Positions 9,136 through 16,199 of a stretch of 37,488 nucleotides of DNA are shown one piece after another. The translations under genes and the position numbers were made by a program. Origin of the DNA: UBA4064 sp050179135 (GTDB lineage: Bacteria > Desulfobacterota > Desulfobacteria > Desulfobacterales > Desulfatirhabdiaceae); NCBI GenBank assembly GCA_050179135.1, contig JBFXFK010000029.1, forward strand, positions 1-37,488, in the 5' to 3' direction. How positions within the stretch are numbered: position 1 is the stretch's first letter; each line of letters starts with the position of its first letter. A model generated the notes under the pieces. That model was not told where the DNA came from. It worked only from the letters and a program-made list of their open reading frames with translations, and searched no databases.

Positions 9136-9858
9136 AATCACAAAATCGACCAGTTCCGGACACTGGAACCATCCCGCCCACATGTCATGCCCCCGGCCCC
9201 TGACCACCCGAAGGGTCATATCCCCGCCATATCGCCGGTAGCGCACAGCCAGCTCCTGGGAATTGGGCTCCAGCGGGACCACAAGGTCCTGATCTCCGGC
9301 CATGTGAAAGATGGGGATGCCCGTTTCCGCCAGACAGCTTAAACGATCAATCGGATTGTGATGGGAAAGGGTGGCGCCAAACTGCTCCGGGGTCATCTCA
9401 TAGGCTTCACAGGCCATTGCGAGCCCGGGAAAACTGAGAAGATTGCAGACCGGATAAATTCCGGCAATGCAGGAGACTGATGTGGGATGATCCGCCGCCC
9501 AGTTGTAATGCATCAATCCGCCTCTGCTTCTGGCCAGCAGGGCCGGCTTTGCAGAGAATTTTCGGATGTGAACCAGTTCACGGTACAAAGCAGAAAAACC
9601 CGACCGTCCCCCGGGGCTGCCATAGGATTCTCCCACATCGATACCGGCTACGGCAATGCCGGCTGCCAGAAATTGGCGCAGCATCCATTCTTCTTCAGGA
9701 CCCGGCAAACCGGGCAGGGTGGGCGCATACCAGACCCACGGCACGGAATGGGCTTTTTTTCGCTCATCAGGCAGCATGAGAAAAGCGTTAAGGCCGTCTA
9801 CCAGAAAAATATCGCTGGCAATGGGGTATGGCTTCTTGGAAAGATTCTTTTCATTCAT
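9121..9858 (-). CDS. Alpha/beta hydrolase with altered nucleophile elbow
   Basis: 245-residue serine hydrolase-like protein without signal peptide. The fold is indicated by an early strand PWVWYAPTLPG, 'GIAVAGIDVGESYGSP', the nucleophile elbow LLARSRGGL with Ser111, the acid in HMAGDQDLVVP (Asp188 or Asp190) and the base in GRGHDMW (His223). The elbow reads A-R-S-R-G rather than G-X-S-X-G, a change seen in some peptidase/esterase subfamilies of this fold. Substrate not predictable. No strong ribosome binding site precedes the ATG. The 3' end is convergent with and overlaps the amidohydrolase gene; a repeat element begins shortly upstream of the start. Confidence 0.8.
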   Translation of the reverse strand: MNEKNLSKKPYPIASDIFLVDGLNAFLMLPDERKKAHSVPWVWYAPTLPGLPGPEEEWMLRQFLAAGIAVAGIDVGESYGSPGGRSGFSALYRELVHIRKFSAKPALLARSRGGLMHYNWAADHPTSVSCIAGIYPVCNLLSFPGLAMACEAYEMTPEQFGATLSHHNPIDRLSCLAETGIPIFHMAGDQDLVVPLEPNSQELAVRYRRYGGDMTLRVVRGRGHDMWAGWFQCPELVDFVISHVH

Positions 9859-9893
9859 TTTTTGACTTGACAGTCCATATACATCCTGTTGCG

Positions 9894-9975
9894 CATTCCG
9901 ACATTTGGATTTTGAATTTGTTTCGAATTTCGGATTTCAATATTCGAATTTTGCCTGAACAGGAGGTTTCATTAT
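9894..9975 (+). repeat. Degenerate copy of the MITE-like element (right half)
   Basis: This stretch matches the right half of the element at 12386-12594 in the same orientation: it opens with CATTCCGACATT, has 'TTTTGAATTTGTTTCGA', 'TTCGGATTTC', 'ATATTCGAATTTT', and ends CCTGAACAGGAGGTTTC. The terminal inverted repeat is eroded and the left half is absent. It abuts a fragment that looks like the start of a cas4/cas1-type gene. Confidence 0.8.
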
Positions 9976-10093
9976 AAAACAGCCATTCACAATAGGCCAT
10001 GGCGTGAAGAGCCATCACCCGGATCATGGGCTCATCCATGGTTTTTCCGGGAAGATGATGGGATGAAAAAGCGTCCTCGATTTCAGCCGGATC
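9974..10093 (-). pseudogene. Possible relic of a Cas4-Cas1-type fusion gene (N-terminal fragment)
   Basis: In-frame residues on the minus strand read ...LPGKTMDEPMIRVMALHAMA then YCEWLFY (ATG at 10039). From memory this resembles the N-terminus of Cas4-Cas1 fusion proteins (IRVMALHALAYCxRLFYLEE), in which the first Cas4 cluster cysteine lies in 'YC'. Homology stops exactly where the repeat element at 9894-9975 begins, so the gene appears cut by that element. Nothing of the rest of Cas4 or Cas1 and no CRISPR array is present in the window. The match is short (about 25 residues), so this remains a moderate-confidence recognition rather than a proven relic. Confidence 0.5.
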
Positions 10094-10104
10094 GGGGGGG
10101 GGTA

Positions 10105-10521
10105 TTATCCGTCAATAATTTTTCTGATGTCATGAATGAATTCCCTGAAGTCGGATATTCCATTTCTGAGGTTGTTCAGAAAAACAGTATCATCAATTCG
10201 CCAATATTGATGCACCAGCATGTTGCGAAATCGGATGAATGGCTGCAGCCGTTCGATCCTGTCATCGGAAAGAATTTTGAATTGCTTTGCCTTGATAAAA
10301 ACCTCTGTGTACCCGCTGACCGCCGTGTGATATTTTTTGGCAAGAATGTGCTGAAGTGTATTGGCAATGGCTTCCGAGATGACGATCAAGGAATATTTGC
10401 AGCTTTTTATCCAGTGTGGGGATGACAGCAACGCTTCGTCGGAATTTTTCAAAACATCCAGAATGGCGGCTGTTTCCGTGGCAATTTCCTGTAGAAAGGT
10501 TTCAAGGCGTTCCTTGTCCAT
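10105..10521 (-). CDS. hepT: HepT-like HEPN toxin of a type VII toxin-antitoxin pair
   Basis: 138-residue all-helical HEPN (DUF86) protein. The key motif is complete: R99-N-M-L-V-H104-Q-Y106, i.e. R-X4-H-X-Y. In characterised HepT this is the RNase active site, and the tyrosine is the residue that the MntA partner modifies with AMP to silence the toxin. The ATG at 10521 lies inside the last codons of the upstream mntA gene (20-base overlap), the standard antitoxin-first order. Target RNA is not deducible. The pair sits between a truncated cas-like fragment and non-coding DNA, which marks this as accessory DNA. Confidence 0.88.
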   Translation of the reverse strand: MDKERLETFLQEIATETAAILDVLKNSDEALLSSPHWIKSCKYSLIVISEAIANTLQHILAKKYHTAVSGYTEVFIKAKQFKILSDDRIERLQPFIRFRNMLVHQYWRIDDTVFLNNLRNGISDFREFIHDIRKIIDG

Positions 10522-10936
10522 TGCAGCATATCTCCTCGATCAATTCCCGGTTCAGCCTTCCGGCTCGTTGAATGATGGTCTCGTTTTCCAGAAAATACCG
10601 TGACAGTTCTTCGATTTTATCCCCAAGAAAATCCGGGCATTCGTTCTTGATCAGAATGCCTTCATTGACGGCATGATACAAGACACGCGGGTCTGCCATA
10701 TCGAGATCAAAAACCAGAATATCCAGACTGTCCGGAGGCAGTCCGGTTGCATGGCTGATTTTTTCCAGCGCTGACCAAATCGCTTTTTCGGTATCTTGGC
10801 CTGGATAGGTCAGAATCAGGATATCCAGATCGTTGACAACGGATTCATGCCGGGCTGCGGAACCGAAAATGTGGCAGGATGCGATTTCCGGAATGGATGT
10901 TACGGCGGATTTGATGATTTCCAGGTTCGGTTTCAC
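10502..10936 (-). CDS. mntA: MntA-like minimal nucleotidyltransferase antitoxin
   Basis: Minimal nucleotidyltransferase; start taken as GTG at 10936 because AGAGG lies just upstream (144 aa). An ATG at 11005 would add 23 residues without a family match. The catalytic motif is HIFGSAARHESVVNDLDILI: G25-S26, nine residues, then D36-L-D38; a later aspartate in SLDILVFD is the likely third metal ligand. Known relatives transfer AMP to the HepT tyrosine. The spacing GS-X9-DXD is one residue shorter than the often quoted GS-X10-DXD. It overlaps hepT by 20 bases, indicating one transcript. Confidence 0.88.
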   Translation of the reverse strand: MKPNLEIIKSAVTSIPEIASCHIFGSAARHESVVNDLDILILTYPGQDTEKAIWSALEKISHATGLPPDSLDILVFDLDMADPRVLYHAVNEGILIKNECPDFLGDKIEELSRYFLENETIIQRAGRLNRELIEEICCNGQGTP

Positions 10937-11412
10937 ATATCCTCTATGGCATGGATATCCATGCGGAATCAGGTGGCTGGTCGTGTTTTTCAAGCGATGG
11001 CGCAAACAAAAAGGAACGGATACAGGATTTTTTCTTCCACTTCCGGATTGTCATCCACACAAATAAATATAGGCGCTGATGTCGGAGAGTATCCCCCGTT
11101 TGATCGGAATGATATTGTATTTGTTCCCTTTTGAACGCTTTGAATGTTCCTGGCCTATATTTCCAATGTAGAATTTCCCATATATCGATATGATGAAATA
11201 ATCAATGAAATATGGAAACCTCAAAAAGATAAATTGGACGAGATTAAACACTCATACTATTCGACCAAAATTTCCTTGCAAGCTCTTGAAATTCGGCATT
11301 CATGCCATGACAATTCCGAATCGATGCTTTCGCCGCTCTTCACCATGTTATCGGAAAAGGAATCAATAGTTAGTGGATAATCGGAAAGAGCCGGATTTTT
11401 GATATTCATGGA
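10937..11412. other. Non-coding or decayed accessory DNA upstream of mntA
   Basis: AT-rich relative to its neighbours. Two small overlapping frames exist (78 codons on plus from 11144; 66 codons on minus from 11251), but neither has a ribosome binding site or recognisable sequence, and they overlap each other on opposite strands. The promoter of the toxin-antitoxin operon should be here. I see no confident gene. Confidence 0.4.
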
Positions 11413-11556
11413 CATGGATACGCCCATGATAGTATCACTTTCCTTGTTGGTTCGGAGGTGATACCCATAAGCACCGTGGCGAGTCGATTGTCAGGCGGGC
11501 TTTTTTTTTGAACCGGTATAAACCCGCCTTGTGCCAGGAAGACACATATCACCTGG
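11413..11556 (+). other. Possible structured leader of the SDR gene (serial hairpins)
   Basis: Four hairpins occur in a row before the SDR gene: CATGG/CCATG (11413-11428); TATCAC/GTGATA, extendable by wobble pairs (11433-11463); AGGCGGG/CCCGCCT (11493-11529), whose loop holds nine T; and CCAGG/CCTGG (11534-11556). It matches no riboswitch class I could recognise. It could equally be a decayed terminator region. Confidence 0.3.
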
Positions 11557-11603
11557 AATCCGGGCATGTTTACTGATCACCAATGATGAAAGGATGTGAA
11601 ATC

Positions 11604-12308
11604 ATGAACAAGCCAAAAGTCGCAGTCGTCACGGGCGGTGCACGCGGGATTGGCAAGGCAATCAGTGACGCGTTTGTCACACAGGGGGTTTCTGTTTGCA
11701 CCATCGACCTGCTTGACAACAACTATTTTGTAGGAGACATTGCCGATGAACAGGTTCTCCGGGCCTTTGCATCCAAGGTTATCGCCGAACACGGCGCTAT
11801 AGATTTTCTGATCAACAACGCGTGTCTCTCCCGGGGAGGTCTGAACACATGTTCTTATGATGATTTCAATTACGTGTTGCGTGTTGGGATCACTGCGCCG
11901 TTTCTGCTGACACAGCTATTCATGGATCACTTCAACACACCGGCGAGCATCGTGAATATTTCCTCCACCCGCCACCTGATGAGCCAGGCCGATACCGAAA
12001 GCTATACCGCGGCCAAGGGAGGCATCACGGCCCTGACCCACGCAATGGCCATCACCCTTTCCGGAAAAGCACGGGTCAATTCCATTTCCCCGGGCTGGAT
12101 TGACACCACCGGTGCACAATTCGAAGGACCCGATATGACGCAGCACCCGGTGGGCCGGATAGGCATGCCGTCGGACATTGTCCATGCAGTCATGTTCCTG
12201 TGCGATCCGAGAAGCAGTTTCATCACGGGGCAGAACATCAATGTGGATGGCGGCATGACAAAACTGATGGTGTATCACAATGACTTCGGATGGACATATA
12301 AACCCTGA
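11604..12308 (+). CDS. Short-chain dehydrogenase/reductase (SDR, classical type)
   Basis: 234-residue NAD(P)-dependent oxidoreductase. Start chosen at ATG 11604 because AAAGGA lies nine bases upstream; ATG 11583 is an alternative. Motifs: cofactor loop VVTGGARGIGKA (T-G-X3-G-I-G), NNA at 'LINNACLSRGG', catalytic serine in IVNISSTRHL, and Y-X3-K in ESYTAAKGG, followed by SISPGWIDTTG. The C-terminus ends GQNINVDGGMTKLMVY, as in FabG-like enzymes. The fold is certain; the substrate is not. It stands alone between accessory DNA and a transposon-like element. Confidence 0.9.
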   Translation: MNKPKVAVVTGGARGIGKAISDAFVTQGVSVCTIDLLDNNYFVGDIADEQVLRAFASKVIAEHGAIDFLINNACLSRGGLNTCSYDDFNYVLRVGITAPFLLTQLFMDHFNTPASIVNISSTRHLMSQADTESYTAAKGGITALTHAMAITLSGKARVNSISPGWIDTTGAQFEGPDMTQHPVGRIGMPSDIVHAVMFLCDPRSSFITGQNINVDGGMTKLMVYHNDFGWTYKP

Positions 12309-12385
12309 GTCGGACTTCCTGCCACGCGATCAGGGATTGAAATCAAAATTCTGAAACACATTTTCGCGCCATCAGAGGCCTAAAT

Positions 12386-12594
12386 AGTGTCTGAACGGAA
12401 ACCTTTTTTCTGTATCATAAAATTCGGATTTCGAAGCACGAAATCCGAAACAATAACCCAAACAAAAAATTTCAATCCATTGTATTGACTGATATATCCT
12501 TTTGGTCATTCCGACATTCGAATTTTGAATTTGTTTCGATTTTCGGATTTCGATATTCGAATTTTTTCTGAACAGGAGTTTTCGTTCAGACACT
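12386..12594. mobile_element. MITE-like element of about 209 bp with terminal inverted repeats
   Basis: The ends are inverted copies: AGTGTCTGAACGGAAAC at the left (12386) and, on the other strand, AGTGTCTGAACGAAAAC from the right end (12594), 16 of 17 matching. Inside is a perfect inverted repeat TTCGGATTTCG / CGAAATCCGAA (12423-12449, 5-base loop). No transposase is encoded; the 73-codon minus-strand frame that crosses it is repeat sequence, not a gene. No target-site duplication is clear. A degenerate half copy lies at 9894-9975. Confidence 0.75.
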
Positions 12595-12763
12595 CAATAG
12601 CGGTCTGCCTGAGTCACAACCCTGAATCCCTTAAAACGATATCTGGTAAAGTCCGAAACCTGGTTTAATCAGAAAAGAGTTATCCATTACACTTGGGAGG
12701 ATGCAATTAAAGGGAGGAATTGGAGTTGAAAGGTGATTCCGTTTCCGATGGCGGCGAATAGGT
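12595..12763. other. Intergenic, nothing recognised
   Basis: Non-coding DNA between the MITE-like element and the tRNA terminators. I see no gene, repeat or regulatory motif in it. Confidence 0.4.
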
Positions 12764-12799
12764 AAAAAAAAACCCCCTGAAGTGGTATTTCAGAGGGTT
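12764..12799 (-). terminator. Rho-independent terminator of the tRNA-Lys/tRNA-Glu transcript
   Basis: Stem AACCCCCTGAA / TTCAGAGGGTT (one mismatch, 7-base loop). On the minus strand the stem is followed by nine T residues. Confidence 0.8.
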
Positions 12800-12834
12800 T
12801 TGTGTCCGGATTTGTGTCCGGCTGGTTATGTAAA

Positions 12835-12856
12835 AGGGTGTTAGTCGTAACACCCT
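12835..12856 (-). terminator. Hairpin just downstream of tRNA-Glu
   Basis: Perfect 8-bp stem AGGGTGTT / AACACCCT with a 6-base loop, nine bases past the tRNA-Glu 3' end and followed by TTTTA on the minus strand. It is a first, weaker terminator or a 3'-processing signal ahead of the stronger one at 12764. Confidence 0.55.
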
Positions 12857-12867
12857 GATTTGTTTGG

Positions 12868-12942
12868 CGTCCCCAAGGGGATTCGAACCCCTGTCGTCGG
12901 CGTGAAAGGCCGATGTCCTGGGCCGGGCTAGACGATGGGGAC
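12868..12942 (-). tRNA. tRNA-Glu (anticodon TTC)
   Basis: Full cloverleaf on the minus strand: acceptor GTCCCC.../...GGGGAC, anticodon stem TCGGC/GCCGA around the loop CTTTCAC, giving anticodon TTC (12904-12906), and a T arm with GGTTCGAATCC. Discriminator G is at 12868 and CCA is encoded (12865-12867). It is cotranscribed with tRNA-Lys eight bases upstream. Confidence 0.97.
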
Positions 12943-12950
12943 GCATGTAA

Positions 12951-13023
12951 TGGGCCGTGCTGGACTCGAACCAGCGACTCTCTGCTTAAAAGGCAGATAC
13001 TCTACCGACTGAGTTAACGGCCC
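12951..13023 (-). tRNA. tRNA-Lys (anticodon TTT)
   Basis: Cloverleaf with acceptor GGGCCGT/ACGGCCC, D arm TAACTCAGTCGGTAGAG, anticodon stem TCTGC/GCAGA around CTTTTAA, anticodon TTT (12988-12990), and T arm GGTTCGAGTCC. Discriminator A is followed by TTA, so CCA is not encoded, unlike the tRNA-Glu beside it. Confidence 0.97.
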
Positions 13024-13039
13024 CTTCAGAAAAAAATAG

Positions 13040-13069
13040 TTTTTAACAGATGAAAACATGTTCTGTCAA
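13040..13069 (-). promoter_or_regulatory. Promoter of the tRNA-Lys/tRNA-Glu operon
   Basis: On the minus strand TTGACA (13064-13069) is followed after 18 bases by TAAAAA (13040-13045). The -10 box ends 16 bases before the tRNA-Lys 5' end, as expected for a tRNA operon. Confidence 0.6.
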
Positions 13070-13213
13070 TGACTATTTATTTTTTCTTCAGGCGTGAGAA
13101 TTCGTCGGAGATGTATTCCACGAAAATCCCCTTGCCATGGGATAGTCCGTTTCTGACCGTTGGCTTTCATCCTTCAAACCTGTTCTTTATAAATGACTCA
13201 AATCGATAAAGCA

Positions 13214-13283
13214 AGAAAAAATATCGTGCTGCCTTCACCCAAATTATCCATAGCTTTCAAAATAATGATTTTGGGAAGGCAGC
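13214..13283 (-). terminator. Terminator of the dpp operon, built from a palindromic repeat copy
   Basis: On the minus strand, GCTGCCTTC followed by a CCAAAAT-type extension pairs with ATTTGG...GAAGGCAGC (arms 13228-13247 and 13264-13283), then a T-rich tail (TATTTTTTC) follows. The dppF-proximal arm is part of a dispersed repeat (13250-13298). Confidence 0.65.
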
Positions 13284-13298
13284 AGGGAGGGGTTAGGC
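13250..13298 (+). repeat. Palindromic element family, half copy A
   Basis: Matches the left half of the complete element at 27238: ATAGCTTTCAAAATAATG, ATTTTGGGAAGGCAGCAGG, GAGGGG, TTAGGCC. It stops abruptly at dppF; the dppF stop codon (13293-13295) lies inside it. Confidence 0.75.
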
Positions 13299-14312
13299 CC
13301 TGCTCTGTGCATCTGTTTCTCTGGATGACAGCTCCCCGGCAAAAAAACAGGCGGCTTCATGGCCTGCGGCAATGGGTTTCATCTCGGGCTCCTGCCTGGA
13401 ACAGATATCCCTGGCGTAGAGACAGCGGGTATGAAACCGGCATCCGGAAGGGGGATCAATCGGGCTGGGAACATCGCCTTTCAGGATGACCCGATCCCGT
13501 TTGACAGTCGGATCCGGCACGGGTGATGCGGACAGAAGGGCCTGGGTATACGGATGGCAGGGGTTTTGGTACAGCAGGCGGCTGTCTGCAATTTCCACCA
13601 GCTTTCCCAGATACATGACCGCCACCCGGTCGCTGATATATTCAACCACACTCAGGTCATGGGAAATGAAGAGGTAGGTGAGGCCAAACGATTCCTGGAG
13701 GTCCTTCAGCAGATTGATGACCTGGGCCTGAATCGATACGTCCAGGGCAGATACGGCTTCGTCACAGATGATCAGTTTGGGATTTAACGCCAAAGCACGG
13801 GCCACACCAATTCGCTGGCGCTGTCCTCCGGAAAACTGATGGGGATAACGCCGCATATGCTCCGGCCGAAGTCCGACGACATTCAGAAGCTCCATGACCC
13901 GATGATCCCGTTCAGTTCGGGATTTGACACCATGCACCAAAAGGGGTTCGCCAATGATCTGGGAAATGGTTTTTCTGGGATTCAGGGATGAAAACGGATC
14001 CTGAAAAATGATCTGCATCTGTTTTCGCAATTGTCGCATCGCTTCTGGCGGGTACTCCAGGATGTTCTGCCCCTCAAAAAATACCTGGCCCGATGTGGGT
14101 TCTTCGATACGGAGGATGGCGCGCCCCAGTGTCGATTTGCCGCATCCGGATTCCCCGACCAGCCCAAGGGTTTCTCCCTTTAAAATATCGATACTGACGC
14201 CGTCAAGCGCCTGCACCGCGGCAATCTGTTTCATGAAGATACCCCCGTGGATGGGGTAATGCTTCACCAGATTTTTTGTCTGGACTATGGGTGTGGACCG
14301 GTCATCAGGCAT
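13293..14312 (-). CDS. dppF: Oligo/dipeptide ABC transporter ATP-binding protein (DppF/OppF type)
   Basis: 339-residue cytoplasmic ATPase, second of the two ATPases of the importer. Walker A GESGCGKST (residues 53-61), ABC signature FSGGQRQRIGVARAL, Walker B LIICDEAVSALDVS (Ala where many relatives have Pro), H-loop FISHDLSVV, then the C-terminal oligopeptide-specific region with 'PSPIDPPSGCRFHTRC' and cysteines C-X6-C-X5-C-like spacing. Last gene of the operon; its start overlaps the dppD stop by 8 bases. The final codons and stop run into a dispersed repeat, so the C-terminal tail may be shaped by that repeat's arrival. Confidence 0.93.
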   Translation of the reverse strand: MPDDRSTPIVQTKNLVKHYPIHGGIFMKQIAAVQALDGVSIDILKGETLGLVGESGCGKSTLGRAILRIEEPTSGQVFFEGQNILEYPPEAMRQLRKQMQIIFQDPFSSLNPRKTISQIIGEPLLVHGVKSRTERDHRVMELLNVVGLRPEHMRRYPHQFSGGQRQRIGVARALALNPKLIICDEAVSALDVSIQAQVINLLKDLQESFGLTYLFISHDLSVVEYISDRVAVMYLGKLVEIADSRLLYQNPCHPYTQALLSASPVPDPTVKRDRVILKGDVPSPIDPPSGCRFHTRCLYARDICSRQEPEMKPIAAGHEAACFFAGELSSRETDAQSRA

Positions 14313-15285
14313 ATTTCAGACACCTTGCATTATGGCCGGGACCAATGGTTATCATGTCCGGCTCGATTTTCCGGCAGTCATCAAACACATCCGGGCACCG
14401 GTCGCTGAACCGGCAGCCGGAAGGCAGGTTGAAAAGTGATGGAACCATGCCGGGAATTGCGGAAAGGCGTTTTTTAAGCATTTTCTGACCCAGGACCGGA
14501 ATAGAATTCAGCAGGCCAACCGTATAGGGATGTTTCGGGTTTGCAAAAATGGTTTCAACATCCGTATATTCGACCACATGACCGGCATACATGACGGCAA
14601 CATGCTGAGCCATCTCTGCAATCACGCCCAGATCATGGGTTATGAAAAGAATCGACGCATCCATTTCCTGTTTCAACTGATTCATCAAATCCAGAATCTG
14701 GGCCTGAATGGTCACATCCAGCGCGGTTGAGGGCTCATCGGCGATCATCAGGCGGGGATTGCACGCCAGCGCCATGGCAATCATGACCCGTTGACGCATG
14801 CCGCCGCTCATCTGATGGGGGAAATCGTGTATCCGTTTTTCCGGAGCCGGAATTTTGACCAGCCGGAACACGTCAATAACCCGGTTCCGGGTTTCTGCTT
14901 TGGAAAGTTTCTGATGGACCCGGATGGTTTCACCAACCTGATTGCCCACGGTGTAAACCGGATTGAGCGAGGTCATGGGCTCCTGAAAAATCATGGAAAT
15001 GCGGTTGCCCCGAATGGACCGCATCTCGCGTTCCGACAATTCCAGAAGGTTGGTCCCTTCGAATTCAATCCGGCCCGCGGTGATTTTGCCTGGCGGCGTT
15101 GGAATCAGCCGGATGATGGAGTGGGCGGTTACACTCTTGCCGCAGCCGGATTCTCCGACCAGACCCAGGGTTTGGCCACGCAGGATGTTCAGATTGATGT
15201 CATCCACGGCCCGGATTTCCCGGCCCCGGATATAAAAACAGGTTGTCAGGTGAGACACGGTTAACAGGGGGATTTCGGCGGTCAT
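14305..15285 (-). CDS. dppD: Oligo/dipeptide ABC transporter ATP-binding protein (DppD/OppD type)
   Basis: 326-residue ATPase. Walker A GESGCGKS (44-51), Q-loop region MIFQEPMTSLNPVYTVGNQ, signature MSGGMRQRVMIAMAL, Walker B LMIADEPSTALDVT, switch histidine LFITHDLGV, and the C-terminal peptide-transporter extension 'LPSGCRFSDRCPDVFDDCRK', whose cysteines can carry an iron-sulfur cluster in some relatives. It pairs with DppF to drive import. Five bases separate it from dppC and it overlaps dppF, so all are one transcript. Confidence 0.93.
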   Translation of the reverse strand: MTAEIPLLTVSHLTTCFYIRGREIRAVDDINLNILRGQTLGLVGESGCGKSVTAHSIIRLIPTPPGKITAGRIEFEGTNLLELSEREMRSIRGNRISMIFQEPMTSLNPVYTVGNQVGETIRVHQKLSKAETRNRVIDVFRLVKIPAPEKRIHDFPHQMSGGMRQRVMIAMALACNPRLMIADEPSTALDVTIQAQILDLMNQLKQEMDASILFITHDLGVIAEMAQHVAVMYAGHVVEYTDVETIFANPKHPYTVGLLNSIPVLGQKMLKKRLSAIPGMVPSLFNLPSGCRFSDRCPDVFDDCRKIEPDMITIGPGHNARCLKYA

Positions 15286-15290
15286 GGGGA

Positions 15291-16196
15291 TCAGTCTCTC
15301 AATCTCGGGTCAAGGGCATCGCGCAGCCCGTCTCCAAACAGATTAAAGCCCAGAACAGCCATCAGAATGGCAATACCCGGCATGGTCATAACCCACCACG
15401 CCCGTAAAATCATGGAGCGACCCGATGCGATCATGGCCCCCCATTCCGGTGTGGGCGGTTGGGCCCCAAGCCCCAGAAAACTGAGCGCCGCGGCATCCAG
15501 AATTGCGGATGCAAAGCCCAGCGTGGTCTGAACAATTAGGGGACCCAGACAGTTGGGGAGAATGGCAATAAAAATAATACGCAGGTTTCTGGCGCCAATC
15601 GCCCGGGCCGCCGTAACATAATCCTTTTCGCATTCTTCCAGAACAGATGCGCGAACAATTCTGGCATAACGGGGAATATAGATGATACCAATGGCAATCA
15701 TGGCGTTCTGCAGGCTGGGGCCCAGGTAGGCCACCACCACAATGGCCAGTAAAATATGGGGAAAAGACAGTAGGATGTCCATGGCCCGCATGATCAGGGT
15801 ATCCCGAAAGCCTTTATAGAAACCGGCAATTGCTCCCAGAATCACACCCACCGCAAAGGCAATCCCCACACTGACAACGGATACCACCAGAGAGACACGC
15901 GCACCATGAATCAGCCGTGACAGCATATCCCGACCCAGATCGTCTGTTCCCAGAATGTTTTTCCAGGTTCCGGCCGGGTACCATACCGGCGGCTTGAGCT
16001 GGTCATACAGGGATGCATCCACTGGATCGTGTGGACTGATAACCGGCGCCAGAATCGCAATCAGAATGAATGACAATACGATTACCAGACCTGCGATAGC
16101 GGTTTTGTTTCGCCAGAGCTGATCGAGTTGATCAAAAAATGGATGGCGGCTCTCTTCGCCATTTGGGGATCCGGAACTATTCGGTGGTGTCGTCAT
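15291..16196 (-). CDS. dppC: Oligo/dipeptide ABC transporter permease (DppC type)
   Basis: 301-residue membrane protein. A Pro/Ser-rich cytoplasmic N-terminus is followed by the first helix (TAIAGLVIVLSFILIAILAP), the OppC-type linker 'SPHDPVDASLYDQLKPP', 'GTDDLGRDMLSRLIHGARVSL' and about five more helices. The EAA coupling loop is visible as YVTAARAIGARNLRIIF. It forms the pore together with DppB. It lies three bases after dppB. Confidence 0.92.
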   Translation of the reverse strand: MTTPPNSSGSPNGEESRHPFFDQLDQLWRNKTAIAGLVIVLSFILIAILAPVISPHDPVDASLYDQLKPPVWYPAGTWKNILGTDDLGRDMLSRLIHGARVSLVVSVVSVGIAFAVGVILGAIAGFYKGFRDTLIMRAMDILLSFPHILLAIVVVAYLGPSLQNAMIAIGIIYIPRYARIVRASVLEECEKDYVTAARAIGARNLRIIFIAILPNCLGPLIVQTTLGFASAILDAAALSFLGLGAQPPTPEWGAMIASGRSMILRAWWVMTMPGIAILMAVLGFNLFGDGLRDALDPRLRD

Positions 16197-16199
16197 GGT

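Noticed and set aside
10063..10425. 120-codon plus-strand frame opposite hepT
   Set aside because: HepT on the minus strand has a complete active-site motif and overlaps its antitoxin; the opposite frame has no family features.
11144..11380. 78-codon plus-strand frame (MFLAYISNVEFPIYRYDEII...)
   Set aside because: No ribosome site, no recognised family, overlapping a minus-strand frame of equal quality. Could be a relic, but not supportable.
12327..12344. CRISPR-repeat-like string (CAGGGATTGAAATC) after the SDR gene
   Set aside because: Only one occurrence, no second copy at spacer distance. A similar GGGATTGAAAC near 218 lies in coding sequence. No CRISPR array is present.
12372..12593. 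73-codon minus-strand frame
   Set aside because: It consists of MITE-like repeat sequence; such frames recur with repeat copies and are not genes.
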